Part shown: positions 1 through 7,730 of the stretch, piece after piece
Numbering within the stretch: the first letter of the stretch is position 1
Layout: each line of letters opens with the position of its first letter
Program-made: the position numbers and the translations under genes
The notes under the pieces: generated by a model
What the model saw: only the letters and a program-made list of their open reading frames with translations
Databases searched by the model: none
Told to the model about the DNA's origin: nothing
NCBI GenBank assembly: GCA_963575745.1
Contig: CAUYUJ010015519.1
Location: 6,006 to 26,005, forward strand
Direction of reading: 5' to 3'
DNA from: Prorocentrum cordatum
Lineage: Eukaryota; Sar; Dinophyceae; Prorocentrales; Prorocentraceae
DNA: 20,000 nucleotides

Positions 1-26
1 CTCCTCCTCCTCCTCCTCCTCCTCCT
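1..26. repeat. (CTC)n microsatellite at left window edge
   Basis: Uninterrupted CTC trinucleotides run from the window edge up to the first degenerate spliced-leader-like string. The tract is cut by the window, so its full length is unknown. It occupies the same position relative to LINE-I as the (CTC)12 tract at 8336-8371 does to LINE-II, so it may be the insertion target. Confidence 0.9.
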
Positions 27-68
27 CTCAAGCATTCTGGTCCGAGCGCGCATTGTGTGGCACTCAAG
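25..68 (+). other. Possible degenerate spliced-leader relics at 5' end of LINE-I
   Basis: After the CTC tract the sequence reads CTCTCAAG (25-32), CATTCTGGTCCGAG (33-46) and CATTGTGTGGCACTCAAG (51-68). Each resembles part of the 15-nt DinoSL relic CCATTTTGGCTCAAG; 32-46 matches it at 10 of 15 positions. The arrangement (pyrimidine tract, then stacked relic-like strings, then ORF1) mirrors the perfect array at 8370-8451. The match is weak and could be chance. The positional parallel is the main support. Confidence 0.35.
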
Positions 69-173
69 GCCTATCCTGCGCCTCCACGGGGTGCTTGAGG
101 GGAGTCGGACCCTCCGTCGTTTCAGACTCGCCGTCCCTAGGGGACAGAAGTTCCCGACTGCAAAAGCAAGATC

Positions 174-1369
174 ATGGCAGAGGCTGGCCCACGCCTCTGG
201 AGCACATGCGGCTCGTGCAAGACATCCGAGTAGATGGACATTCTCGCCAGTCGCGACAATCAACCAGTGCGCCAAGTGTCGAAGGCCAGTCAAAGCATTC
301 AAACCCAAGCCAAGGAAGGACGCTCCGCCAAGCCAGCAGGATAACCAGCTCATCCTTGGCAACGGGATCACCACTAGGACAAGCGAGCTCAGCGGACGTC
401 GAGGAGATGTTGGCCTCACTCCTGGCGGACACCAAGGATCTAAACACCAAGAAGGTCATCCTGGAGCAGCTCGCCGCCCTCCGCACCCCCGCCAAGCCCG
501 TCTCGACAGAGGAGGCGGCCAAGCGCGCGGACAGTGCGCTACGAGACGCCCAGGCGAAGCACGACCAGGCCATCAGCCAAGTCGTCGAACTTCGTGGCAA
601 CCTGCTGCGCGCGGAGCAGAAGGAAGCCGAGACCGCTCTGGTCCTTGCGAGGCCCGAGGCGGCCAAGAGGATGGCTACCATCACCCTTGCCAAAGAGTCA
701 GGCGTGACCGACGCAGACGCCAACCGGGAGTCGAAGGCGGCTATGATCAACTTGAATTGGGACGAGGACTTCTTCAACCGGTTGGACGAGTATGAATGCG
801 AGGAGACAGAGAAGGCCGAGCTGCATTCCCTAGAGGAGGAGCTCCAGAAGGCCAAATCCAACCTCGACGAGCGCCACGTCAAGATCGGTGAAGAACTAGA
901 AGCAACGCATGGAGCAGCTCAAGAAGACCGTCAGCGGCAGGACGGGCAGGAAGAGGAAGACAGCCAGCGGCCCAGGCGAGGCCGCAGGCCACGGCGACTC
1001 GGGGCCTGCAGGGGCCAGCGCACCCCCCTGTGGCTCCCGCGGCGCCCGCCCCAGGCGGTGGCGCCCCTGCCGAGGCCGAGGCCGCCCTCGCAGCAGAGGC
1101 CAAGAGCATCTCGGCAGCCAGATTCGCCGCCGCCGAGGCCGGGAAGCAGCAGAGGGCAGCGGAGGGAGCGGCAGCAGCGGCGAGCAGCAGCAGCAGCAGC
1201 AGCAGCAGCTCCGCCGCCCTCCGCGGAGACGCACGCCGACAGCGCGAAGGCCCTCGCCGTCGGGGCCAAGAGGATCTCCTACGCCGAATTCGCCGCTGCG
1301 GAGCTGGCCAAGCAGCAGAAGGCCGCGCAGGAGCAGGCCGCCAAGTCAGGGGGCGCCTCCGCCCACTGA
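174..1369 (+). pseudogene. LINE-I ORF1 remnant: zinc ribbon plus coiled coil
   Basis: The likely start is the ATG at 174, which begins MAEAGPRLWSTCGSCKTSE. It contains a first C-x2-C (codons 207 and 216) and then hits a TAG. The second C-x2-C (QCAKCRRP, codons 268 and 277) lies one frame away, so the zinc ribbon is broken by a frameshift. From about 345 to 900 a third frame encodes a long Glu/Lys/Ala-rich coiled coil (VEEMLASLLADTK ... EEELQKAKSNLDER). It continues through two more shifts into an Ala/Gly/Pro-rich tail with two related blocks (ISAARFAAAEAGKQQ and ISYAEFAAAELAKQQ) that lie in different frames. The stop is TGA at 1367. LINE-II ORF1 has the same plan: two C-x2-C, then a coiled coil. 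ORF1 proteins of this kind are presumed nucleic-acid-binding chaperones of the LINE RNP. At least four frame changes make it non-functional. A fast-evolving host coiled-coil protein is the alternative. Confidence 0.6.
1182..1209 (+). repeat. (CAG)n run inside LINE-I ORF1
   Basis: A nearly pure AGC/CAG run within the Ala-rich C-terminal part of the ORF1 remnant. In the frame that reads AAEAGKQQRAAEG just upstream it gives a poly-Ser stretch. The frame changes right after it, so slippage here may have caused one of the frameshifts. Confidence 0.85.
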
Positions 1370-1830
1370 GGAGCCGCGGGCGAGAGCTCGCCTGCAGCTC
1401 TCACGGGGTCCGCGTCTACTTCGAGAGCGAGCGACGACGAGTCGCCATCCAGCTCTATCTTGTTCGGCAAAGCTTCTTGCTGGGGTTCGCAAGCGCAGGG
1501 CTACATCAAGTCTTAAGCTGCGCGAGAAAGGCATCATTACTCCGCCATTGCAGAGACTCCCTTTAGTTCTAGCCAGCAAGCCAGCTGGAAGTCCAAGATG
1601 CGCGACGCCAGAATCAAATCCGCCGGCCCCCTTGTGGGGCCACCAGGCTGTAGGCCGAAGCTTTGCAGTTTCCTGCACCAGTTGCAGCTTCCAGTTTCCA
1701 CTGTTACAATTCTGCTTCTTGCTGCTTGCTGTTCCTTGATGATGGACCGCGCGAGGGGGGGGGATGCCCAAAACGGGTATTTGTACCACGCCCTCAGCGT
1801 GTGCTCTGAATTGCTGGGGTGGGTAAAAAT
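1370..1830 (+). pseudogene. LINE-I ORF2 N-terminal endonuclease remnant
   Basis: In the same frame as the end of ORF1 and directly after its stop, an open stretch runs to about 1513. It ends with SSILFGKASCWGSQAQGYIKS before a TAA. The string FGKASCWGSQAQGYI resembles the first conserved strand of LINE EEP endonucleases, the segment that carries the metal-contacting Asn (FGN-x-S-W type); the Asn position appears as Lys here. Downstream (about 1530-1830) no single frame is open and the expected Glu motif is not recognisable. The 73-bp satellite then begins. The call rests on position and one motif, so it is modest. Confidence 0.4.
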
Positions 1831-1834
1831 TGAC

Positions 1835-2340
1835 ACCCCTCACGCAGATCGGCGGGGTCAGGGTCCAAAAATACACAGGACTTGCCACATTTCTGAAATT
1901 CTGCGGCGCCTCTCACGCAGATCGGCAGGGTCAGGTTCCAAAAAACACATGGGATTTGCAACATATATGAAATTTGCTGGAACCCCTCACGCAGATCGGC
2001 GGGGTCAGGGTCCAAGAAAACACTGGATTTGCCACATTTCTGACATTCGGTGGCACGCCTCACGCAGATCGGCGGGGCCAGGGTCCCCTCACGCAGCTCG
2101 GCGGGGTCAGGGCCCAAAAACACATGGATTTGCCCCATTTCCAAAATTCGGCGGCACCCCTCACGCAGATCGGCAGGGTCAGGTTCCAAATACACAGTGG
2201 ATTTGCCACATTTCTGAAATTCGGCACCACCCCTCACGCAGATCGGCACAGTCAGGGTCCAAAAACACAGGGGATTTGCCACAGTTCTGAAATTCGGCGG
2301 CACCCCTCACGCAGATCCGTAGGGTCAGGTCCCGACACTG
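1835..2340. repeat. 73-bp tandem satellite, 7 units plus one truncated
   Basis: Each unit starts CCCCTCACGCAGATCGGC, continues through a GGGGTCAGGGTCC segment and an A-rich run, and ends near TTTGCCACATTTCTGAAATT. The CACGCAG landmark recurs at 1841, 1914, 1988, 2061, 2090, 2162, 2235 and 2308. The spacings are 73, 74, 73, 29, 72, 73 and 73. The 29-bp spacing is an internally deleted unit. Units diverge by point changes, so the array is not brand new. It lies between two pieces of the LINE-I endonuclease domain. Confidence 0.93.
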
Positions 2341-2539
2341 CTTCACGGCGGCGCCCAGACCTCATGATTTAGCTGTTGCATCTCCCATTATCCGAGACAG
2401 GGGGCTGGAGGCATGGGGCGAAGCCCTTACGGATGTTGTTTAAACCTTCACGCCCCAAGGGGGATAAGGATTCTCCCGAGGCTCGGGGCGAAGGGGGGGA
2501 ACTGTTTTTACTGCCCAGGGTCACAGGCAGGTTCACTCG

Positions 2540-3128
2540 TTAGGCACGCCCAGCGAATGCCCCGGATTGAATTCTGGCCAGGCTGACTCGTTCGGCGGCT
2601 TCGTCCCTGTCGTCCTTAATTTTAGCGGTGATTCCCTTGTAGCCATCAACCGCTATGGTATTTCCTCTCTGGGTTTCAACTGGGATAATGCTAGGAGGCT
2701 CTCTAGGGCGGGCACCGTGGTGGCCTCTCTGCAGATCCACTGGATCTTGGTAGGAAACATTAACCTGACCTCAAATGAGCAGGCTCGCTGTGATTTCATA
2801 GATAGGGTAGGCGGTGTTGATGTTACCTCGAATATGGAAAACACTTACGTCACAAGCACTGGCGCGTCGCACGTCGACTGCGCGCTTGCCTCGCAGTCTG
2901 CCTGCCCGAGCACATTACAAGCTCGCTCCTGTCTTGGACGCGCCAGGGGGCGCGCACTGCGGCTCGAGCGCGCAGCTGTGAGGGCAGGGCATACCGTTGA
3001 TCACGCGATCTCTCATCTTGCCCAGGAAGCTACCACAAGTAATTCGCCCCAGTGTCACCCCACAAGCTGGCGGCAAATCGCAGCAGGCCAAGAAGAAGAA
3101 GAAGCAAGAGCGCCGCGCCGATTTTTGA
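2540..3128 (+). pseudogene. LINE-I ORF2 endonuclease (EEP) C-terminal remnant
   Basis: Frame 2 from about 2540 to 2910 reads GFVPVVLNFSG ... WILVGNINLTSNEQ ... TSTGASHVDCALASQS. This follows the EEP order: central strands, the GDFN motif, and the SHIDY-LAS motif. GDFN has become GNIN, so the catalytic Asp is gone, and the ID-Y motif reads VDCAL. From 2913 the frame shifts to frame 3: HYKLAPVLDAPGGAHCG, then a stop, then LILPRKLPQVIRPSVTP and a KKKKKQERR linker, then another stop at 3126. EEP endonucleases nick target DNA to prime reverse transcription. This copy cannot work. The motif resemblance is good although no alignment could be run. Confidence 0.6.
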
Positions 3129-3533
3129 GCTAGGTGGAATAAGCTAGTCCGAACAGCCCTTCGTCTCGGCTTTCCTCCTGTCATTCTCTGCTTGGAACTC
3201 CAGAGCTGCAGTGCCCCCCGCATTCTGTCGCAACTAGGTGCGCACTCGTTCGGGTTTCAACCTGCGCCGAGTATCACGCAGGGTTGCAGGAACGGCACGA
3301 TGTTTGAGAGATGTTTGACTTGCTTCAGTTTACCAGCTATGACGGCGATGCATCCACGCATGAGTGGACGCATCTGGGCCGATGACCTTTTTACGCGTGA
3401 GCCATTGCATCTACGAAGCAGGCAAGGGCAGCGCTCACGGACGGTATTGCCGACCTCGACGGGCCTTTAAAGGAGCAGCCTTTGCGCGTGGCCTCCGAGA
3501 CTGTCACTTCAAGCTCGGACCGCCAAGTCTGAA
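3129..3533 (+). pseudogene. LINE-I reverse transcriptase fragment (motifs B, C and D)
   Basis: Continuing in frame 3, WNKLVRTALRLGFPP leads to APSITQGCRNGTMF, matching the RT motif B type (R/P-SI-x-AGCRNS), and then RIWADDL, the motif C box with both catalytic aspartates. A one-frame slip later, DGIADLDGPLKEQPL ... VASETVTSSSDRQV resembles the motif D region. The fragment ends at the family-A repeat at 3534. The RT fingers with motifs 1, 2 and A are absent: the Lys-rich linker after the endonuclease runs straight into the segment before motif B. An internal deletion of several hundred bases is inferred. Confidence 0.55.
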
Positions 3534-3692
3534 GGGGCCCAGGGACACACAAATAAATACACACAAATAAAAAGATTCCCCATATTTTCCCATATCTTCA
3601 AGGTTTTTGTCTTCCCCACCACTTCCCATATTTTCCCATATTTTCTGAGGAGTCGACGATTCATTGTGTCTGTGTGTTTCTTTCCCTCCTGA
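3534..3692. mobile_element. Family-A short interspersed repeat, copy 1
   Basis: This begins GGGGCCCAGGGACACACAAA and ends near TTTCCCTCCTGA. The core has two runs of CCCATATTTTCCCATAT-like sequence around GGTTTTTGTCTTCCCC. It aligns along its length with 7194-7359 and 7595-7730. It interrupts LINE-I between RT motifs D and E: a plausible RT frame resumes right after it. The ends are weakly inverted (GGGACACACAAA against the reverse complement of TTGTGTCTGTGTGTTTC). No clean target duplication is left here. Confidence 0.8.
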
Positions 3693-3867
3693 GTCGCCGA
3701 GAGAACGGCGAAGAGCTCGAGAGCGCAGGGCATCCACCTCGCCCCGACCCTCCGGGCCCCGCACCTGGGCGTTGCTGCCGGAGCCGATAAAAGGTCCGGC
3801 TCGCGCCGCTCGCCGGCAACGCACCGTCAACGCCGCCGCTCAAAATCATCAGACACGCCTTTTCTAG
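3693..3867 (+). pseudogene. LINE-I reverse transcriptase fragment (motif E region)
   Basis: Immediately after the family-A repeat one frame reads VAERTAKSSRAQGIHLAPT, then APHLGVAAGADKRSGSR and an Arg-rich stretch. HLGV followed by a basic segment is the usual appearance of RT motif E and the start of the thumb in LINEs. Its continuity with 3129-3533 across the repeat is the best evidence that the repeat inserted into an existing LINE. Confidence 0.5.
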
Positions 3868-4030
3868 AGGAAAAAGAACTATTCACATACACCGATTCCG
3901 GCCAGGCCCATCCTGAGCCCAGGATCGGTGCATACGCCCTCCTACCTTGTCCAGGAAGGCATATGCACCGATCCTGGGTCAAGGATGGGCCTTGCCAGGA
4001 TCGGTGCATGTGCATAGTTCTCTTCGCCCG
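3868..4030. mobile_element. Foldback element (family H), copy 1
   Basis: Two arms of about 77 bp (3868-3944 and 3953-4030) are inverted copies with roughly ten mismatches, around an 8-bp loop. The arm core contains GGCCCATCCTGAGCCCAGG and ATCGGTGCATACGCC. The same core forms the hairpin at 18271-18440, so this is a dispersed family. It splits the LINE-I RT between motif E and the thumb. It has no coding capacity and would be non-autonomous. Confidence 0.85.
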
Positions 4031-4930
4031 AGTTTCGCGCACGCTTCCAGGCGGCACGTCGTGACCGAGCGCGTCGAGCTCGCGGGACCTCAGGCTGGTG
4101 CTTCATATGGGGCTCAGGCTTACAGGGCCGTCGGCTCCTACGTGCTCGGGCTTCGTCGCCGGCTCGCCTCGGTGGTAGGTGCTGACAGACGTGGCAGGTG
4201 CATCGCATCAGTTTTGGACATACGCTCTCTGGGGCAAGACTCAGGTATCCGCATTGCAGCCAGTTGTTTGCGTTAGTGGCTGCGCGCTTGGATTCACGTT
4301 CCAGCTTGTCGGCCAGGTATCAGGAGAGTCTGGCCCTCGGTCTACCAGCATCTGCAGCATCACAGCCCCGAGGTTCGCACGAGGCGCATCAGAGGGCCCC
4401 TCTCCGCCATCATTCACCAGCTCATGCTCATTAGATGGGACCCAGTTTCTCCTAACCAATGGCATGGGCCATCGAGGAAGGCATCACCCCGGATTCCGCA
4501 TGGAATTTTAACACCGACGGACTGGTTGGCCTGGACCAGACTCGTGACATGATGCTCGAGTTTATCGAAGCTCTGCAGGTCCAGCAATGGAAGCAAGCAG
4601 GCAGTCACTTTTCAGGAGCTGGCCTCGAAGGAAGGGCCGACAATCGCAGTCTGCGCTTTCCTTTAGAGCATCTGCAGGAAGCGCAGCGAGGCCGTCAACT
4701 TGCAGAGCTTTAGCACAGCAGTGGGCGGGCCATGGATGCAGTCCAGGAAGGAGGAAGGTTTGTCTGATGATGAGATTTGCCCCCGACGCCTCGAAGCTCC
4801 TGAGTCACCCGCTCACTGGCACTGGCTATGTCCCAAGAACCGTGCTCATGAAGTGTACGATACTTCGGACTTCCTGGTCCTCGAGGCGATTTCGCAGGGT
4901 GACGCACATGCATGCTTCTAGCACAGGGTT
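4031..4930 (+). pseudogene. LINE-I RT thumb, connection and broken CCHC region
   Basis: Frame 2 after the foldback reads RASRRHVVTERVELAGPQAGASYGAQAYRAVGSYVLGLRRRLASVVGADRRGRC (split here only by description), which is typical of a LINE thumb (Arg-rich helix, then a YGA segment). About 4380-4460 gives VRTRRIRGPLSAIIHQLMLIRWDPVSP. Frame 1 from 4459 has VQQWKQAGSHFSGAGLEG. Frame 2 from 4700 has STAVGGPWMQSRK ... ICPRRLEAPES ... HWHWLCP, where a C-x2-C-type zinc knuckle has lost its second Cys. A TAG lies at 4919. The pieces keep family order but span several frames. In intact elements this region links RT to RNase H. Confidence 0.5.
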
Positions 4931-5631
4931 ATGATACCGAGGAGTTGGACGCACGTTGACCCGCCCACTAGCGACGAGAAATGGCTGACCACTGATATCG
5001 ACCTTTTGACTGCTGGGTGTCTTGGGACTGGCACGTTGCAGGACCCTATTTACGTATGTGGGGACGCCCCTGGAGGCCCTGATTCTCGAGATCCCAGGTT
5101 GAGGAGGGTTGCCCTGGCCGTCGTCAAGATCGATCGGTTGTCCCCTTTCCTCGCCTCCACCTCCATGTCGGGCCCCCCTTCCAGGTACCCAACGAACTGT
5201 CCCTCGTGGGAAGCTCCTGGCGCCTGTTATCTCCCTACGGAATTCCCTCGGGCACCTTGTTTTCGTTTCAAACAACGAAGACGCTGTTCGTGGCTCCTGG
5301 GATAAAGAGCGGCAACATCCTCAACGCGAGTTAGCATATTCATGGCGTGAGCTCGGACGGCCTATGGCCGTGCGCAGGCAAGAGCAGGTTGTTGTGCTTC
5401 AGGTATATTCCCATCTCTCTCCAGATGGCATGGTGAAGAGAAGGACGACAGGTTGGATGGTATCGGGCAATACTGTTGCCGACACTCTTCCTGGCGATAT
5501 GGCTTTCGCGTGGCGTGTTCCCGAGGCGCAGAGGTTCCACGTGCCTGTGTTCGAGGGCAAAGCTATGCTCGTCAGGAATCGACTCATGAGATCCACTCTC
5601 GAAGCTATCAAGCTGAGCAGCAGAGGAGGAT
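4931..5631 (+). pseudogene. LINE-I RNase H domain remnant
   Basis: Frame 2 contains DPIYVCGDAPGGPDSRDPRL, with the first RNase H Asp in a GDA-x-GG setting, then RRVALAVVKID. The frame then shifts to frame 3 (about 5190): TVPRGKLLAP, where the usual catalytic Glu of PRGEL reads Lys; LVFVSNNEDAV, where the usual SDN reads SNN; and VYSHLSPDGMVKRR ... VSGNTVADTLPG, with the GN-x-x-AD box kept. RNase H removes template RNA during retrotransposition. Two of the four acidic residues appear changed and the domain is frameshifted, so it is dead. The stop is at 5631-5633. Confidence 0.65.
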
Positions 5632-5654
5632 AGAGAAACTCGGACTGACGCTGC

Positions 5655-5693
<39 letters not shown>

Positions 5694-6099
5694 CGCCCCT
5701 CCTTCCCCCCCTCCTCCACCCGCGCCCGCCGCCGTGGCCCTCTTCTCGTCCGAGCACCTGCTGGACGACAGCGGCCAGGCGTGCACGAGATGCCACAACT
5801 CGTGCACCAAGGCGGGGCACTCCCAGTCTCTCCTCACGGCGTGTTTCCCCCCCTCGTGCCCAGTACAGGGGACTTCCTTCAGCCTCCCCCTCATGGTTGT
5901 GCATGTCGGGGGAAGGTGGCTTCACAGTCAGCATGTCATGAGATACCACAGCAGGGTGGGTGTGCGGATTCGCATGGCGTGCGGGAGCTTTGGGCAGCAT
6001 CAGCTGAGAGCCCTCAGTCAACTGTGCGACCCCAACACCATCACTAAGAAGAGAAGCGAGTACCTGAGCCGAGTAGAGCGAGGTCTCGCTCCCAAATAG
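5632..6099 (+). pseudogene. LINE-I ORF2 C-terminus: poly-Ala linker plus zinc finger
   Basis: Frame 1 is open from just after the RNase H stop to TAG at 6097. It begins RETRTD, passes through a poly-Ala run encoded by GCT repeats and a Pro-rich linker, then reads LFSSEHLLDDSGQACTRCHN, SCTKAGHSQSLLTAC, WLHSQHVMRYHSRVGVRIRM, ACGSFGQHQLRALSQLC and ends VERGLAPK. The Cys/His spacing (CTRC ... H ... C; H ... H ... C ... C) matches a C-terminal zinc-finger module analogous to that of LINE-II (codons 14188-14360). One Cys of the second pair seems lost (MACGS). Its role is presumably RNA or target binding. Confidence 0.6.
5651..5690 (+). repeat. (GCT)n/(CTG)n run coding poly-Ala in LINE-I
   Basis: About thirteen GCT triplets in the frame that continues into the LINE-I C-terminal zinc finger, so they encode poly-Ala in a linker. 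The flanking CCCGCCCCT and C-rich runs add a Pro-rich stretch. Confidence 0.9.
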
Positions 6100-6132
6100 G
6101 CCAGTCGATATCACTTCGCAATCGTTCCGAGC

Positions 6133-6233
6133 CCGAATCCGAATCCGAATCCTCCTCCCCTCCTCCTCCTCCGCCTCCTCCGCCTCCTCCTCCTCCTCCT
6201 CCTCCTCACCCTCCTCCTCCTCCTCGTTCATTT
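6133..6233 (+). repeat. LINE-I 3' tail: CCGAAT x3 then (TCC)n
   Basis: Three perfect CCGAAT hexamers (6133-6150) are followed by about 80 bp of TCC-rich repeat with a few CCGCCT and CACCCT interruptions. LINE-II ends in the same style (two TCCTAG hexamers, then TCC repeats, 14775-14802). I read the hexamers as the terminal tail and the TCC run as tail or target. Confidence 0.7.
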
Positions 6234-6883
6234 CCACTTCGTCCGCCTCGTCCTCCTGTCCCCGTCCTCCTCACCGCCCCGCCCCCCTCCGCCCCGACCC
6301 AGACATCCAACGATATGTTCTCGGCTAGACGTAACTGACCCTGGGCAAGAGTGACCGTTGGTGCGCGACTTTCGGGGGTCGCGACGGGGCCAAACTCCAA
6401 GCGTGTTGGCCGATGCTGGGGTTGTGGATGCCATGGCAATGAACACCCGAACAACCCTAGCATTGAATTCAACCATGTGTTTAAAACGTTTGAAACACGT
6501 TATACGTATTTTAAAAACATGTTTGCTAAAGCATGTTCCAAACATGTTCTACACATCCGAAAACTGTTTGGCCAGATTTTTCCTCTCCATTGATCGCCCT
6601 CCACAATGCTGGGGGGACCCCTGTGAGCCCGCACCAAAGGTTGGAGGGTGAACGAGGGGGTCTGCAACAGGGGGTCTTCGATGGGGGCTGAATGGCCCAT
6701 GTATGCTCAATGCATCGCTCATGTATGTGATCGGGTACGATTGGCATCCAATGTTGGCGGTCATGGAGGGCCAGTCGTTCGTGCCCGCGCGCTGCCCGCG
6801 CGGGCAAACGCGCCGTCCATCCATGATCGTTCATGCGTGCGGGCGTTCTTGCATACTGCGCGTGGGGCGGCGAAGGTGAGTGG
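6234..6883. other. Non-coding spacer, no gene recognised
   Basis: A C-rich segment (6234-6300) is followed by mixed sequence and an AT-rich island (about 6460-6590) with repeated ACATGTT-type half-sites. A 9-bp GC hairpin (6783-6805, stem GCCCGCGCG) lies further on. No open frame has recognisable motifs or sustained codon bias. Confidence 0.6.
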
Positions 6884-6912
6884 GCCGGACTGACCTTTAA
6901 GGTCAGTCCGGC
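6884..6912. repeat. 29-bp perfect palindrome beside GGA tract
   Basis: Two 14-base arms (GCCGGACTGACCTT and its exact complement) surround a single T. The right arm abuts the GGA microsatellite. This could be a tiny foldback end or a protein-binding site; no family was recognised. Confidence 0.9.
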
Positions 6913-7030
6913 GAGGAGGAGGAGGAAGAGGAGGGGGAGGAGGAGGAGGAGGAGGAGGAGGAGGAGGCGGAGGAGGAGGAGGAGGAGGAGGAGGAGGACG
7001 AAGAGGAGGAGGAGGAGGAGGAGGAGGAGG
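6913..7030. repeat. (GGA)n microsatellite
   Basis: About 118 bp of GGA/GAG repeat with minor interruptions. On the minus strand this is (TCC)n, the same repeat that flanks both LINEs. The long open frames across it (poly-Arg, poly-Glu, poly-Ser, poly-Leu) are artefacts of the repeat. Confidence 0.95.
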
Positions 7031-7153
7031 ACCCCCTCCCCCTTGCGTGCAGCCGACGTCTTCCCCCCGGCCACGGCCCCAGCTGCTCCCCCGAGCCCGG
7101 CCCCCGGGCGCGGGGCTCCGCCCCCGGGGACCATGCTCGGCGGCCCCTGGGCC

Positions 7154-7494
7154 TACAGGTCGGGCATGTCCCCCGACAGGCAGATCTTGGAGGGGGCCCA
7201 AGGACACACAAAGAAATACACACCAATAATAAAAGGATTCCCCATACTTTCCCTTATTGCTGGGGTTTGTTGTCTTTCCCCCCCGCTTCCCATAATTATG
7301 TCCCCATCTTTTCCTGGGGATCGACGATGAATTGTGTCCGTGCGTTTTTCCCCTCCTGAAGATCTTGGAGGAAAAAGGAAAGATGGACAAAAAAGTTCAA
7401 AGATAGCCAAAAATGGAATAGAAAGATCGTCCCCTGACCATGTTTGACTGCTTTCTCGAATGTGGTCTCCTGTAGAGGGACACGCCCGACTGCA
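7154..7494. mobile_element. Family-B TIR element, copy 1, with nested insertion
   Basis: Inverted ends at 7159-7180 (GTCGGGCATGTCCC...ACAGG) and 7469-7490 match at 19 of 22 positions. They are flanked by the 9-bp direct repeat CCCTGGGCC at 7145-7153 and 7495-7503. With the nested family-A repeat and its 12-bp duplication removed, the element is about 163 bp, close to the 185-bp copy at 18969-19153. The interior shares a segment with that copy (AAGATAGCCAAAAATGG here, AAGATAATCCAAAAATGG there). No transposase is encoded, so it is MITE-like. Target duplications of 9-11 bp are typical of Mutator-like elements; that assignment is an inference. Confidence 0.75.
7194..7359. mobile_element. Family-A repeat, copy 2, nested in family-B element
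   Basis: This begins GGGCCCAAGGACACACAAAG and ends TTTTTCCCCTCCTG. It is flanked by a perfect 12-bp direct repeat AGATCTTGGAGG at 7182-7193 and 7360-7371, the best evidence that family A is a mobile unit. It interrupts the family-B element just inside that element's left inverted end, so the order of events is family B first, family A second. Confidence 0.85.
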
Positions 7495-7594
7495 CCCTGG
7501 GCCCGGCCGTGGGCCCCGGAGGCCGCCCTCGAGGCAGAGGCACCGGGGCTTCCAGAAGCGGATGGTGGGAGGTCTGAGGTCCCCGGAGGTTGAA

Positions 7595-7730
7595 GGGGCC
7601 CCAGAACACACAAACAAATACACACAAATCAAAATATTCCCCATATTTTCCTATATTTTCTGGGTTTTTGTCTTCCCGCCCAATTCCCACATTTTCCTAT
7701 GTTTTCTTGGGAATCGACGACTGATTGTGC
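7595..7730. mobile_element. Family-A repeat, copy 3 (3' end truncated or diverged)
   Basis: GGGGCCCCAGAACACACAAA starts the unit. The CCCATATTTTCCTATATTTT runs and the GAATCGACGACTGATTGTG segment match copies 1 and 2. The last 25-30 bp of the other copies (to CCCTCCTGA) are not recognisable. No clear target duplication was seen. Confidence 0.8.

Larger units (their letters stand above)
27..6150 (+). mobile_element. LINE-I: old, decayed non-LTR retrotransposon
   Basis: Recognisable pieces lie in the expected LINE order on one strand: zinc-ribbon/coiled-coil ORF1, endonuclease (EEP) fragments, reverse transcriptase with motifs B, C, D and E, thumb, CCHC/connection region, RNase H and a C-terminal zinc-finger domain. 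The reading frame changes many times, catalytic residues are lost, and three unrelated repeats lie inside it (1835-2340, 3534-3692, 3868-4030). The RT part upstream of motif B is missing. The 3' end is three CCGAAT hexamers followed by a long TCC tract. The layout is seen in the sequence; treating all pieces as one insertion is an inference from order, strand and lack of overlap. Confidence 0.75.

Noticed and set aside
1835-2340. Regularly spaced repeats that could suggest a CRISPR array
   Set aside because: Units are contiguous 73-bp satellite copies; the whole unit is repeated, with no unique spacers.
6526-7390. Several long frames with poly-Leu, poly-Arg, poly-Ser or poly-Pro
   Set aside because: Created by the GGA tract and the GC-rich flanks, and they run through the mobile repeats.
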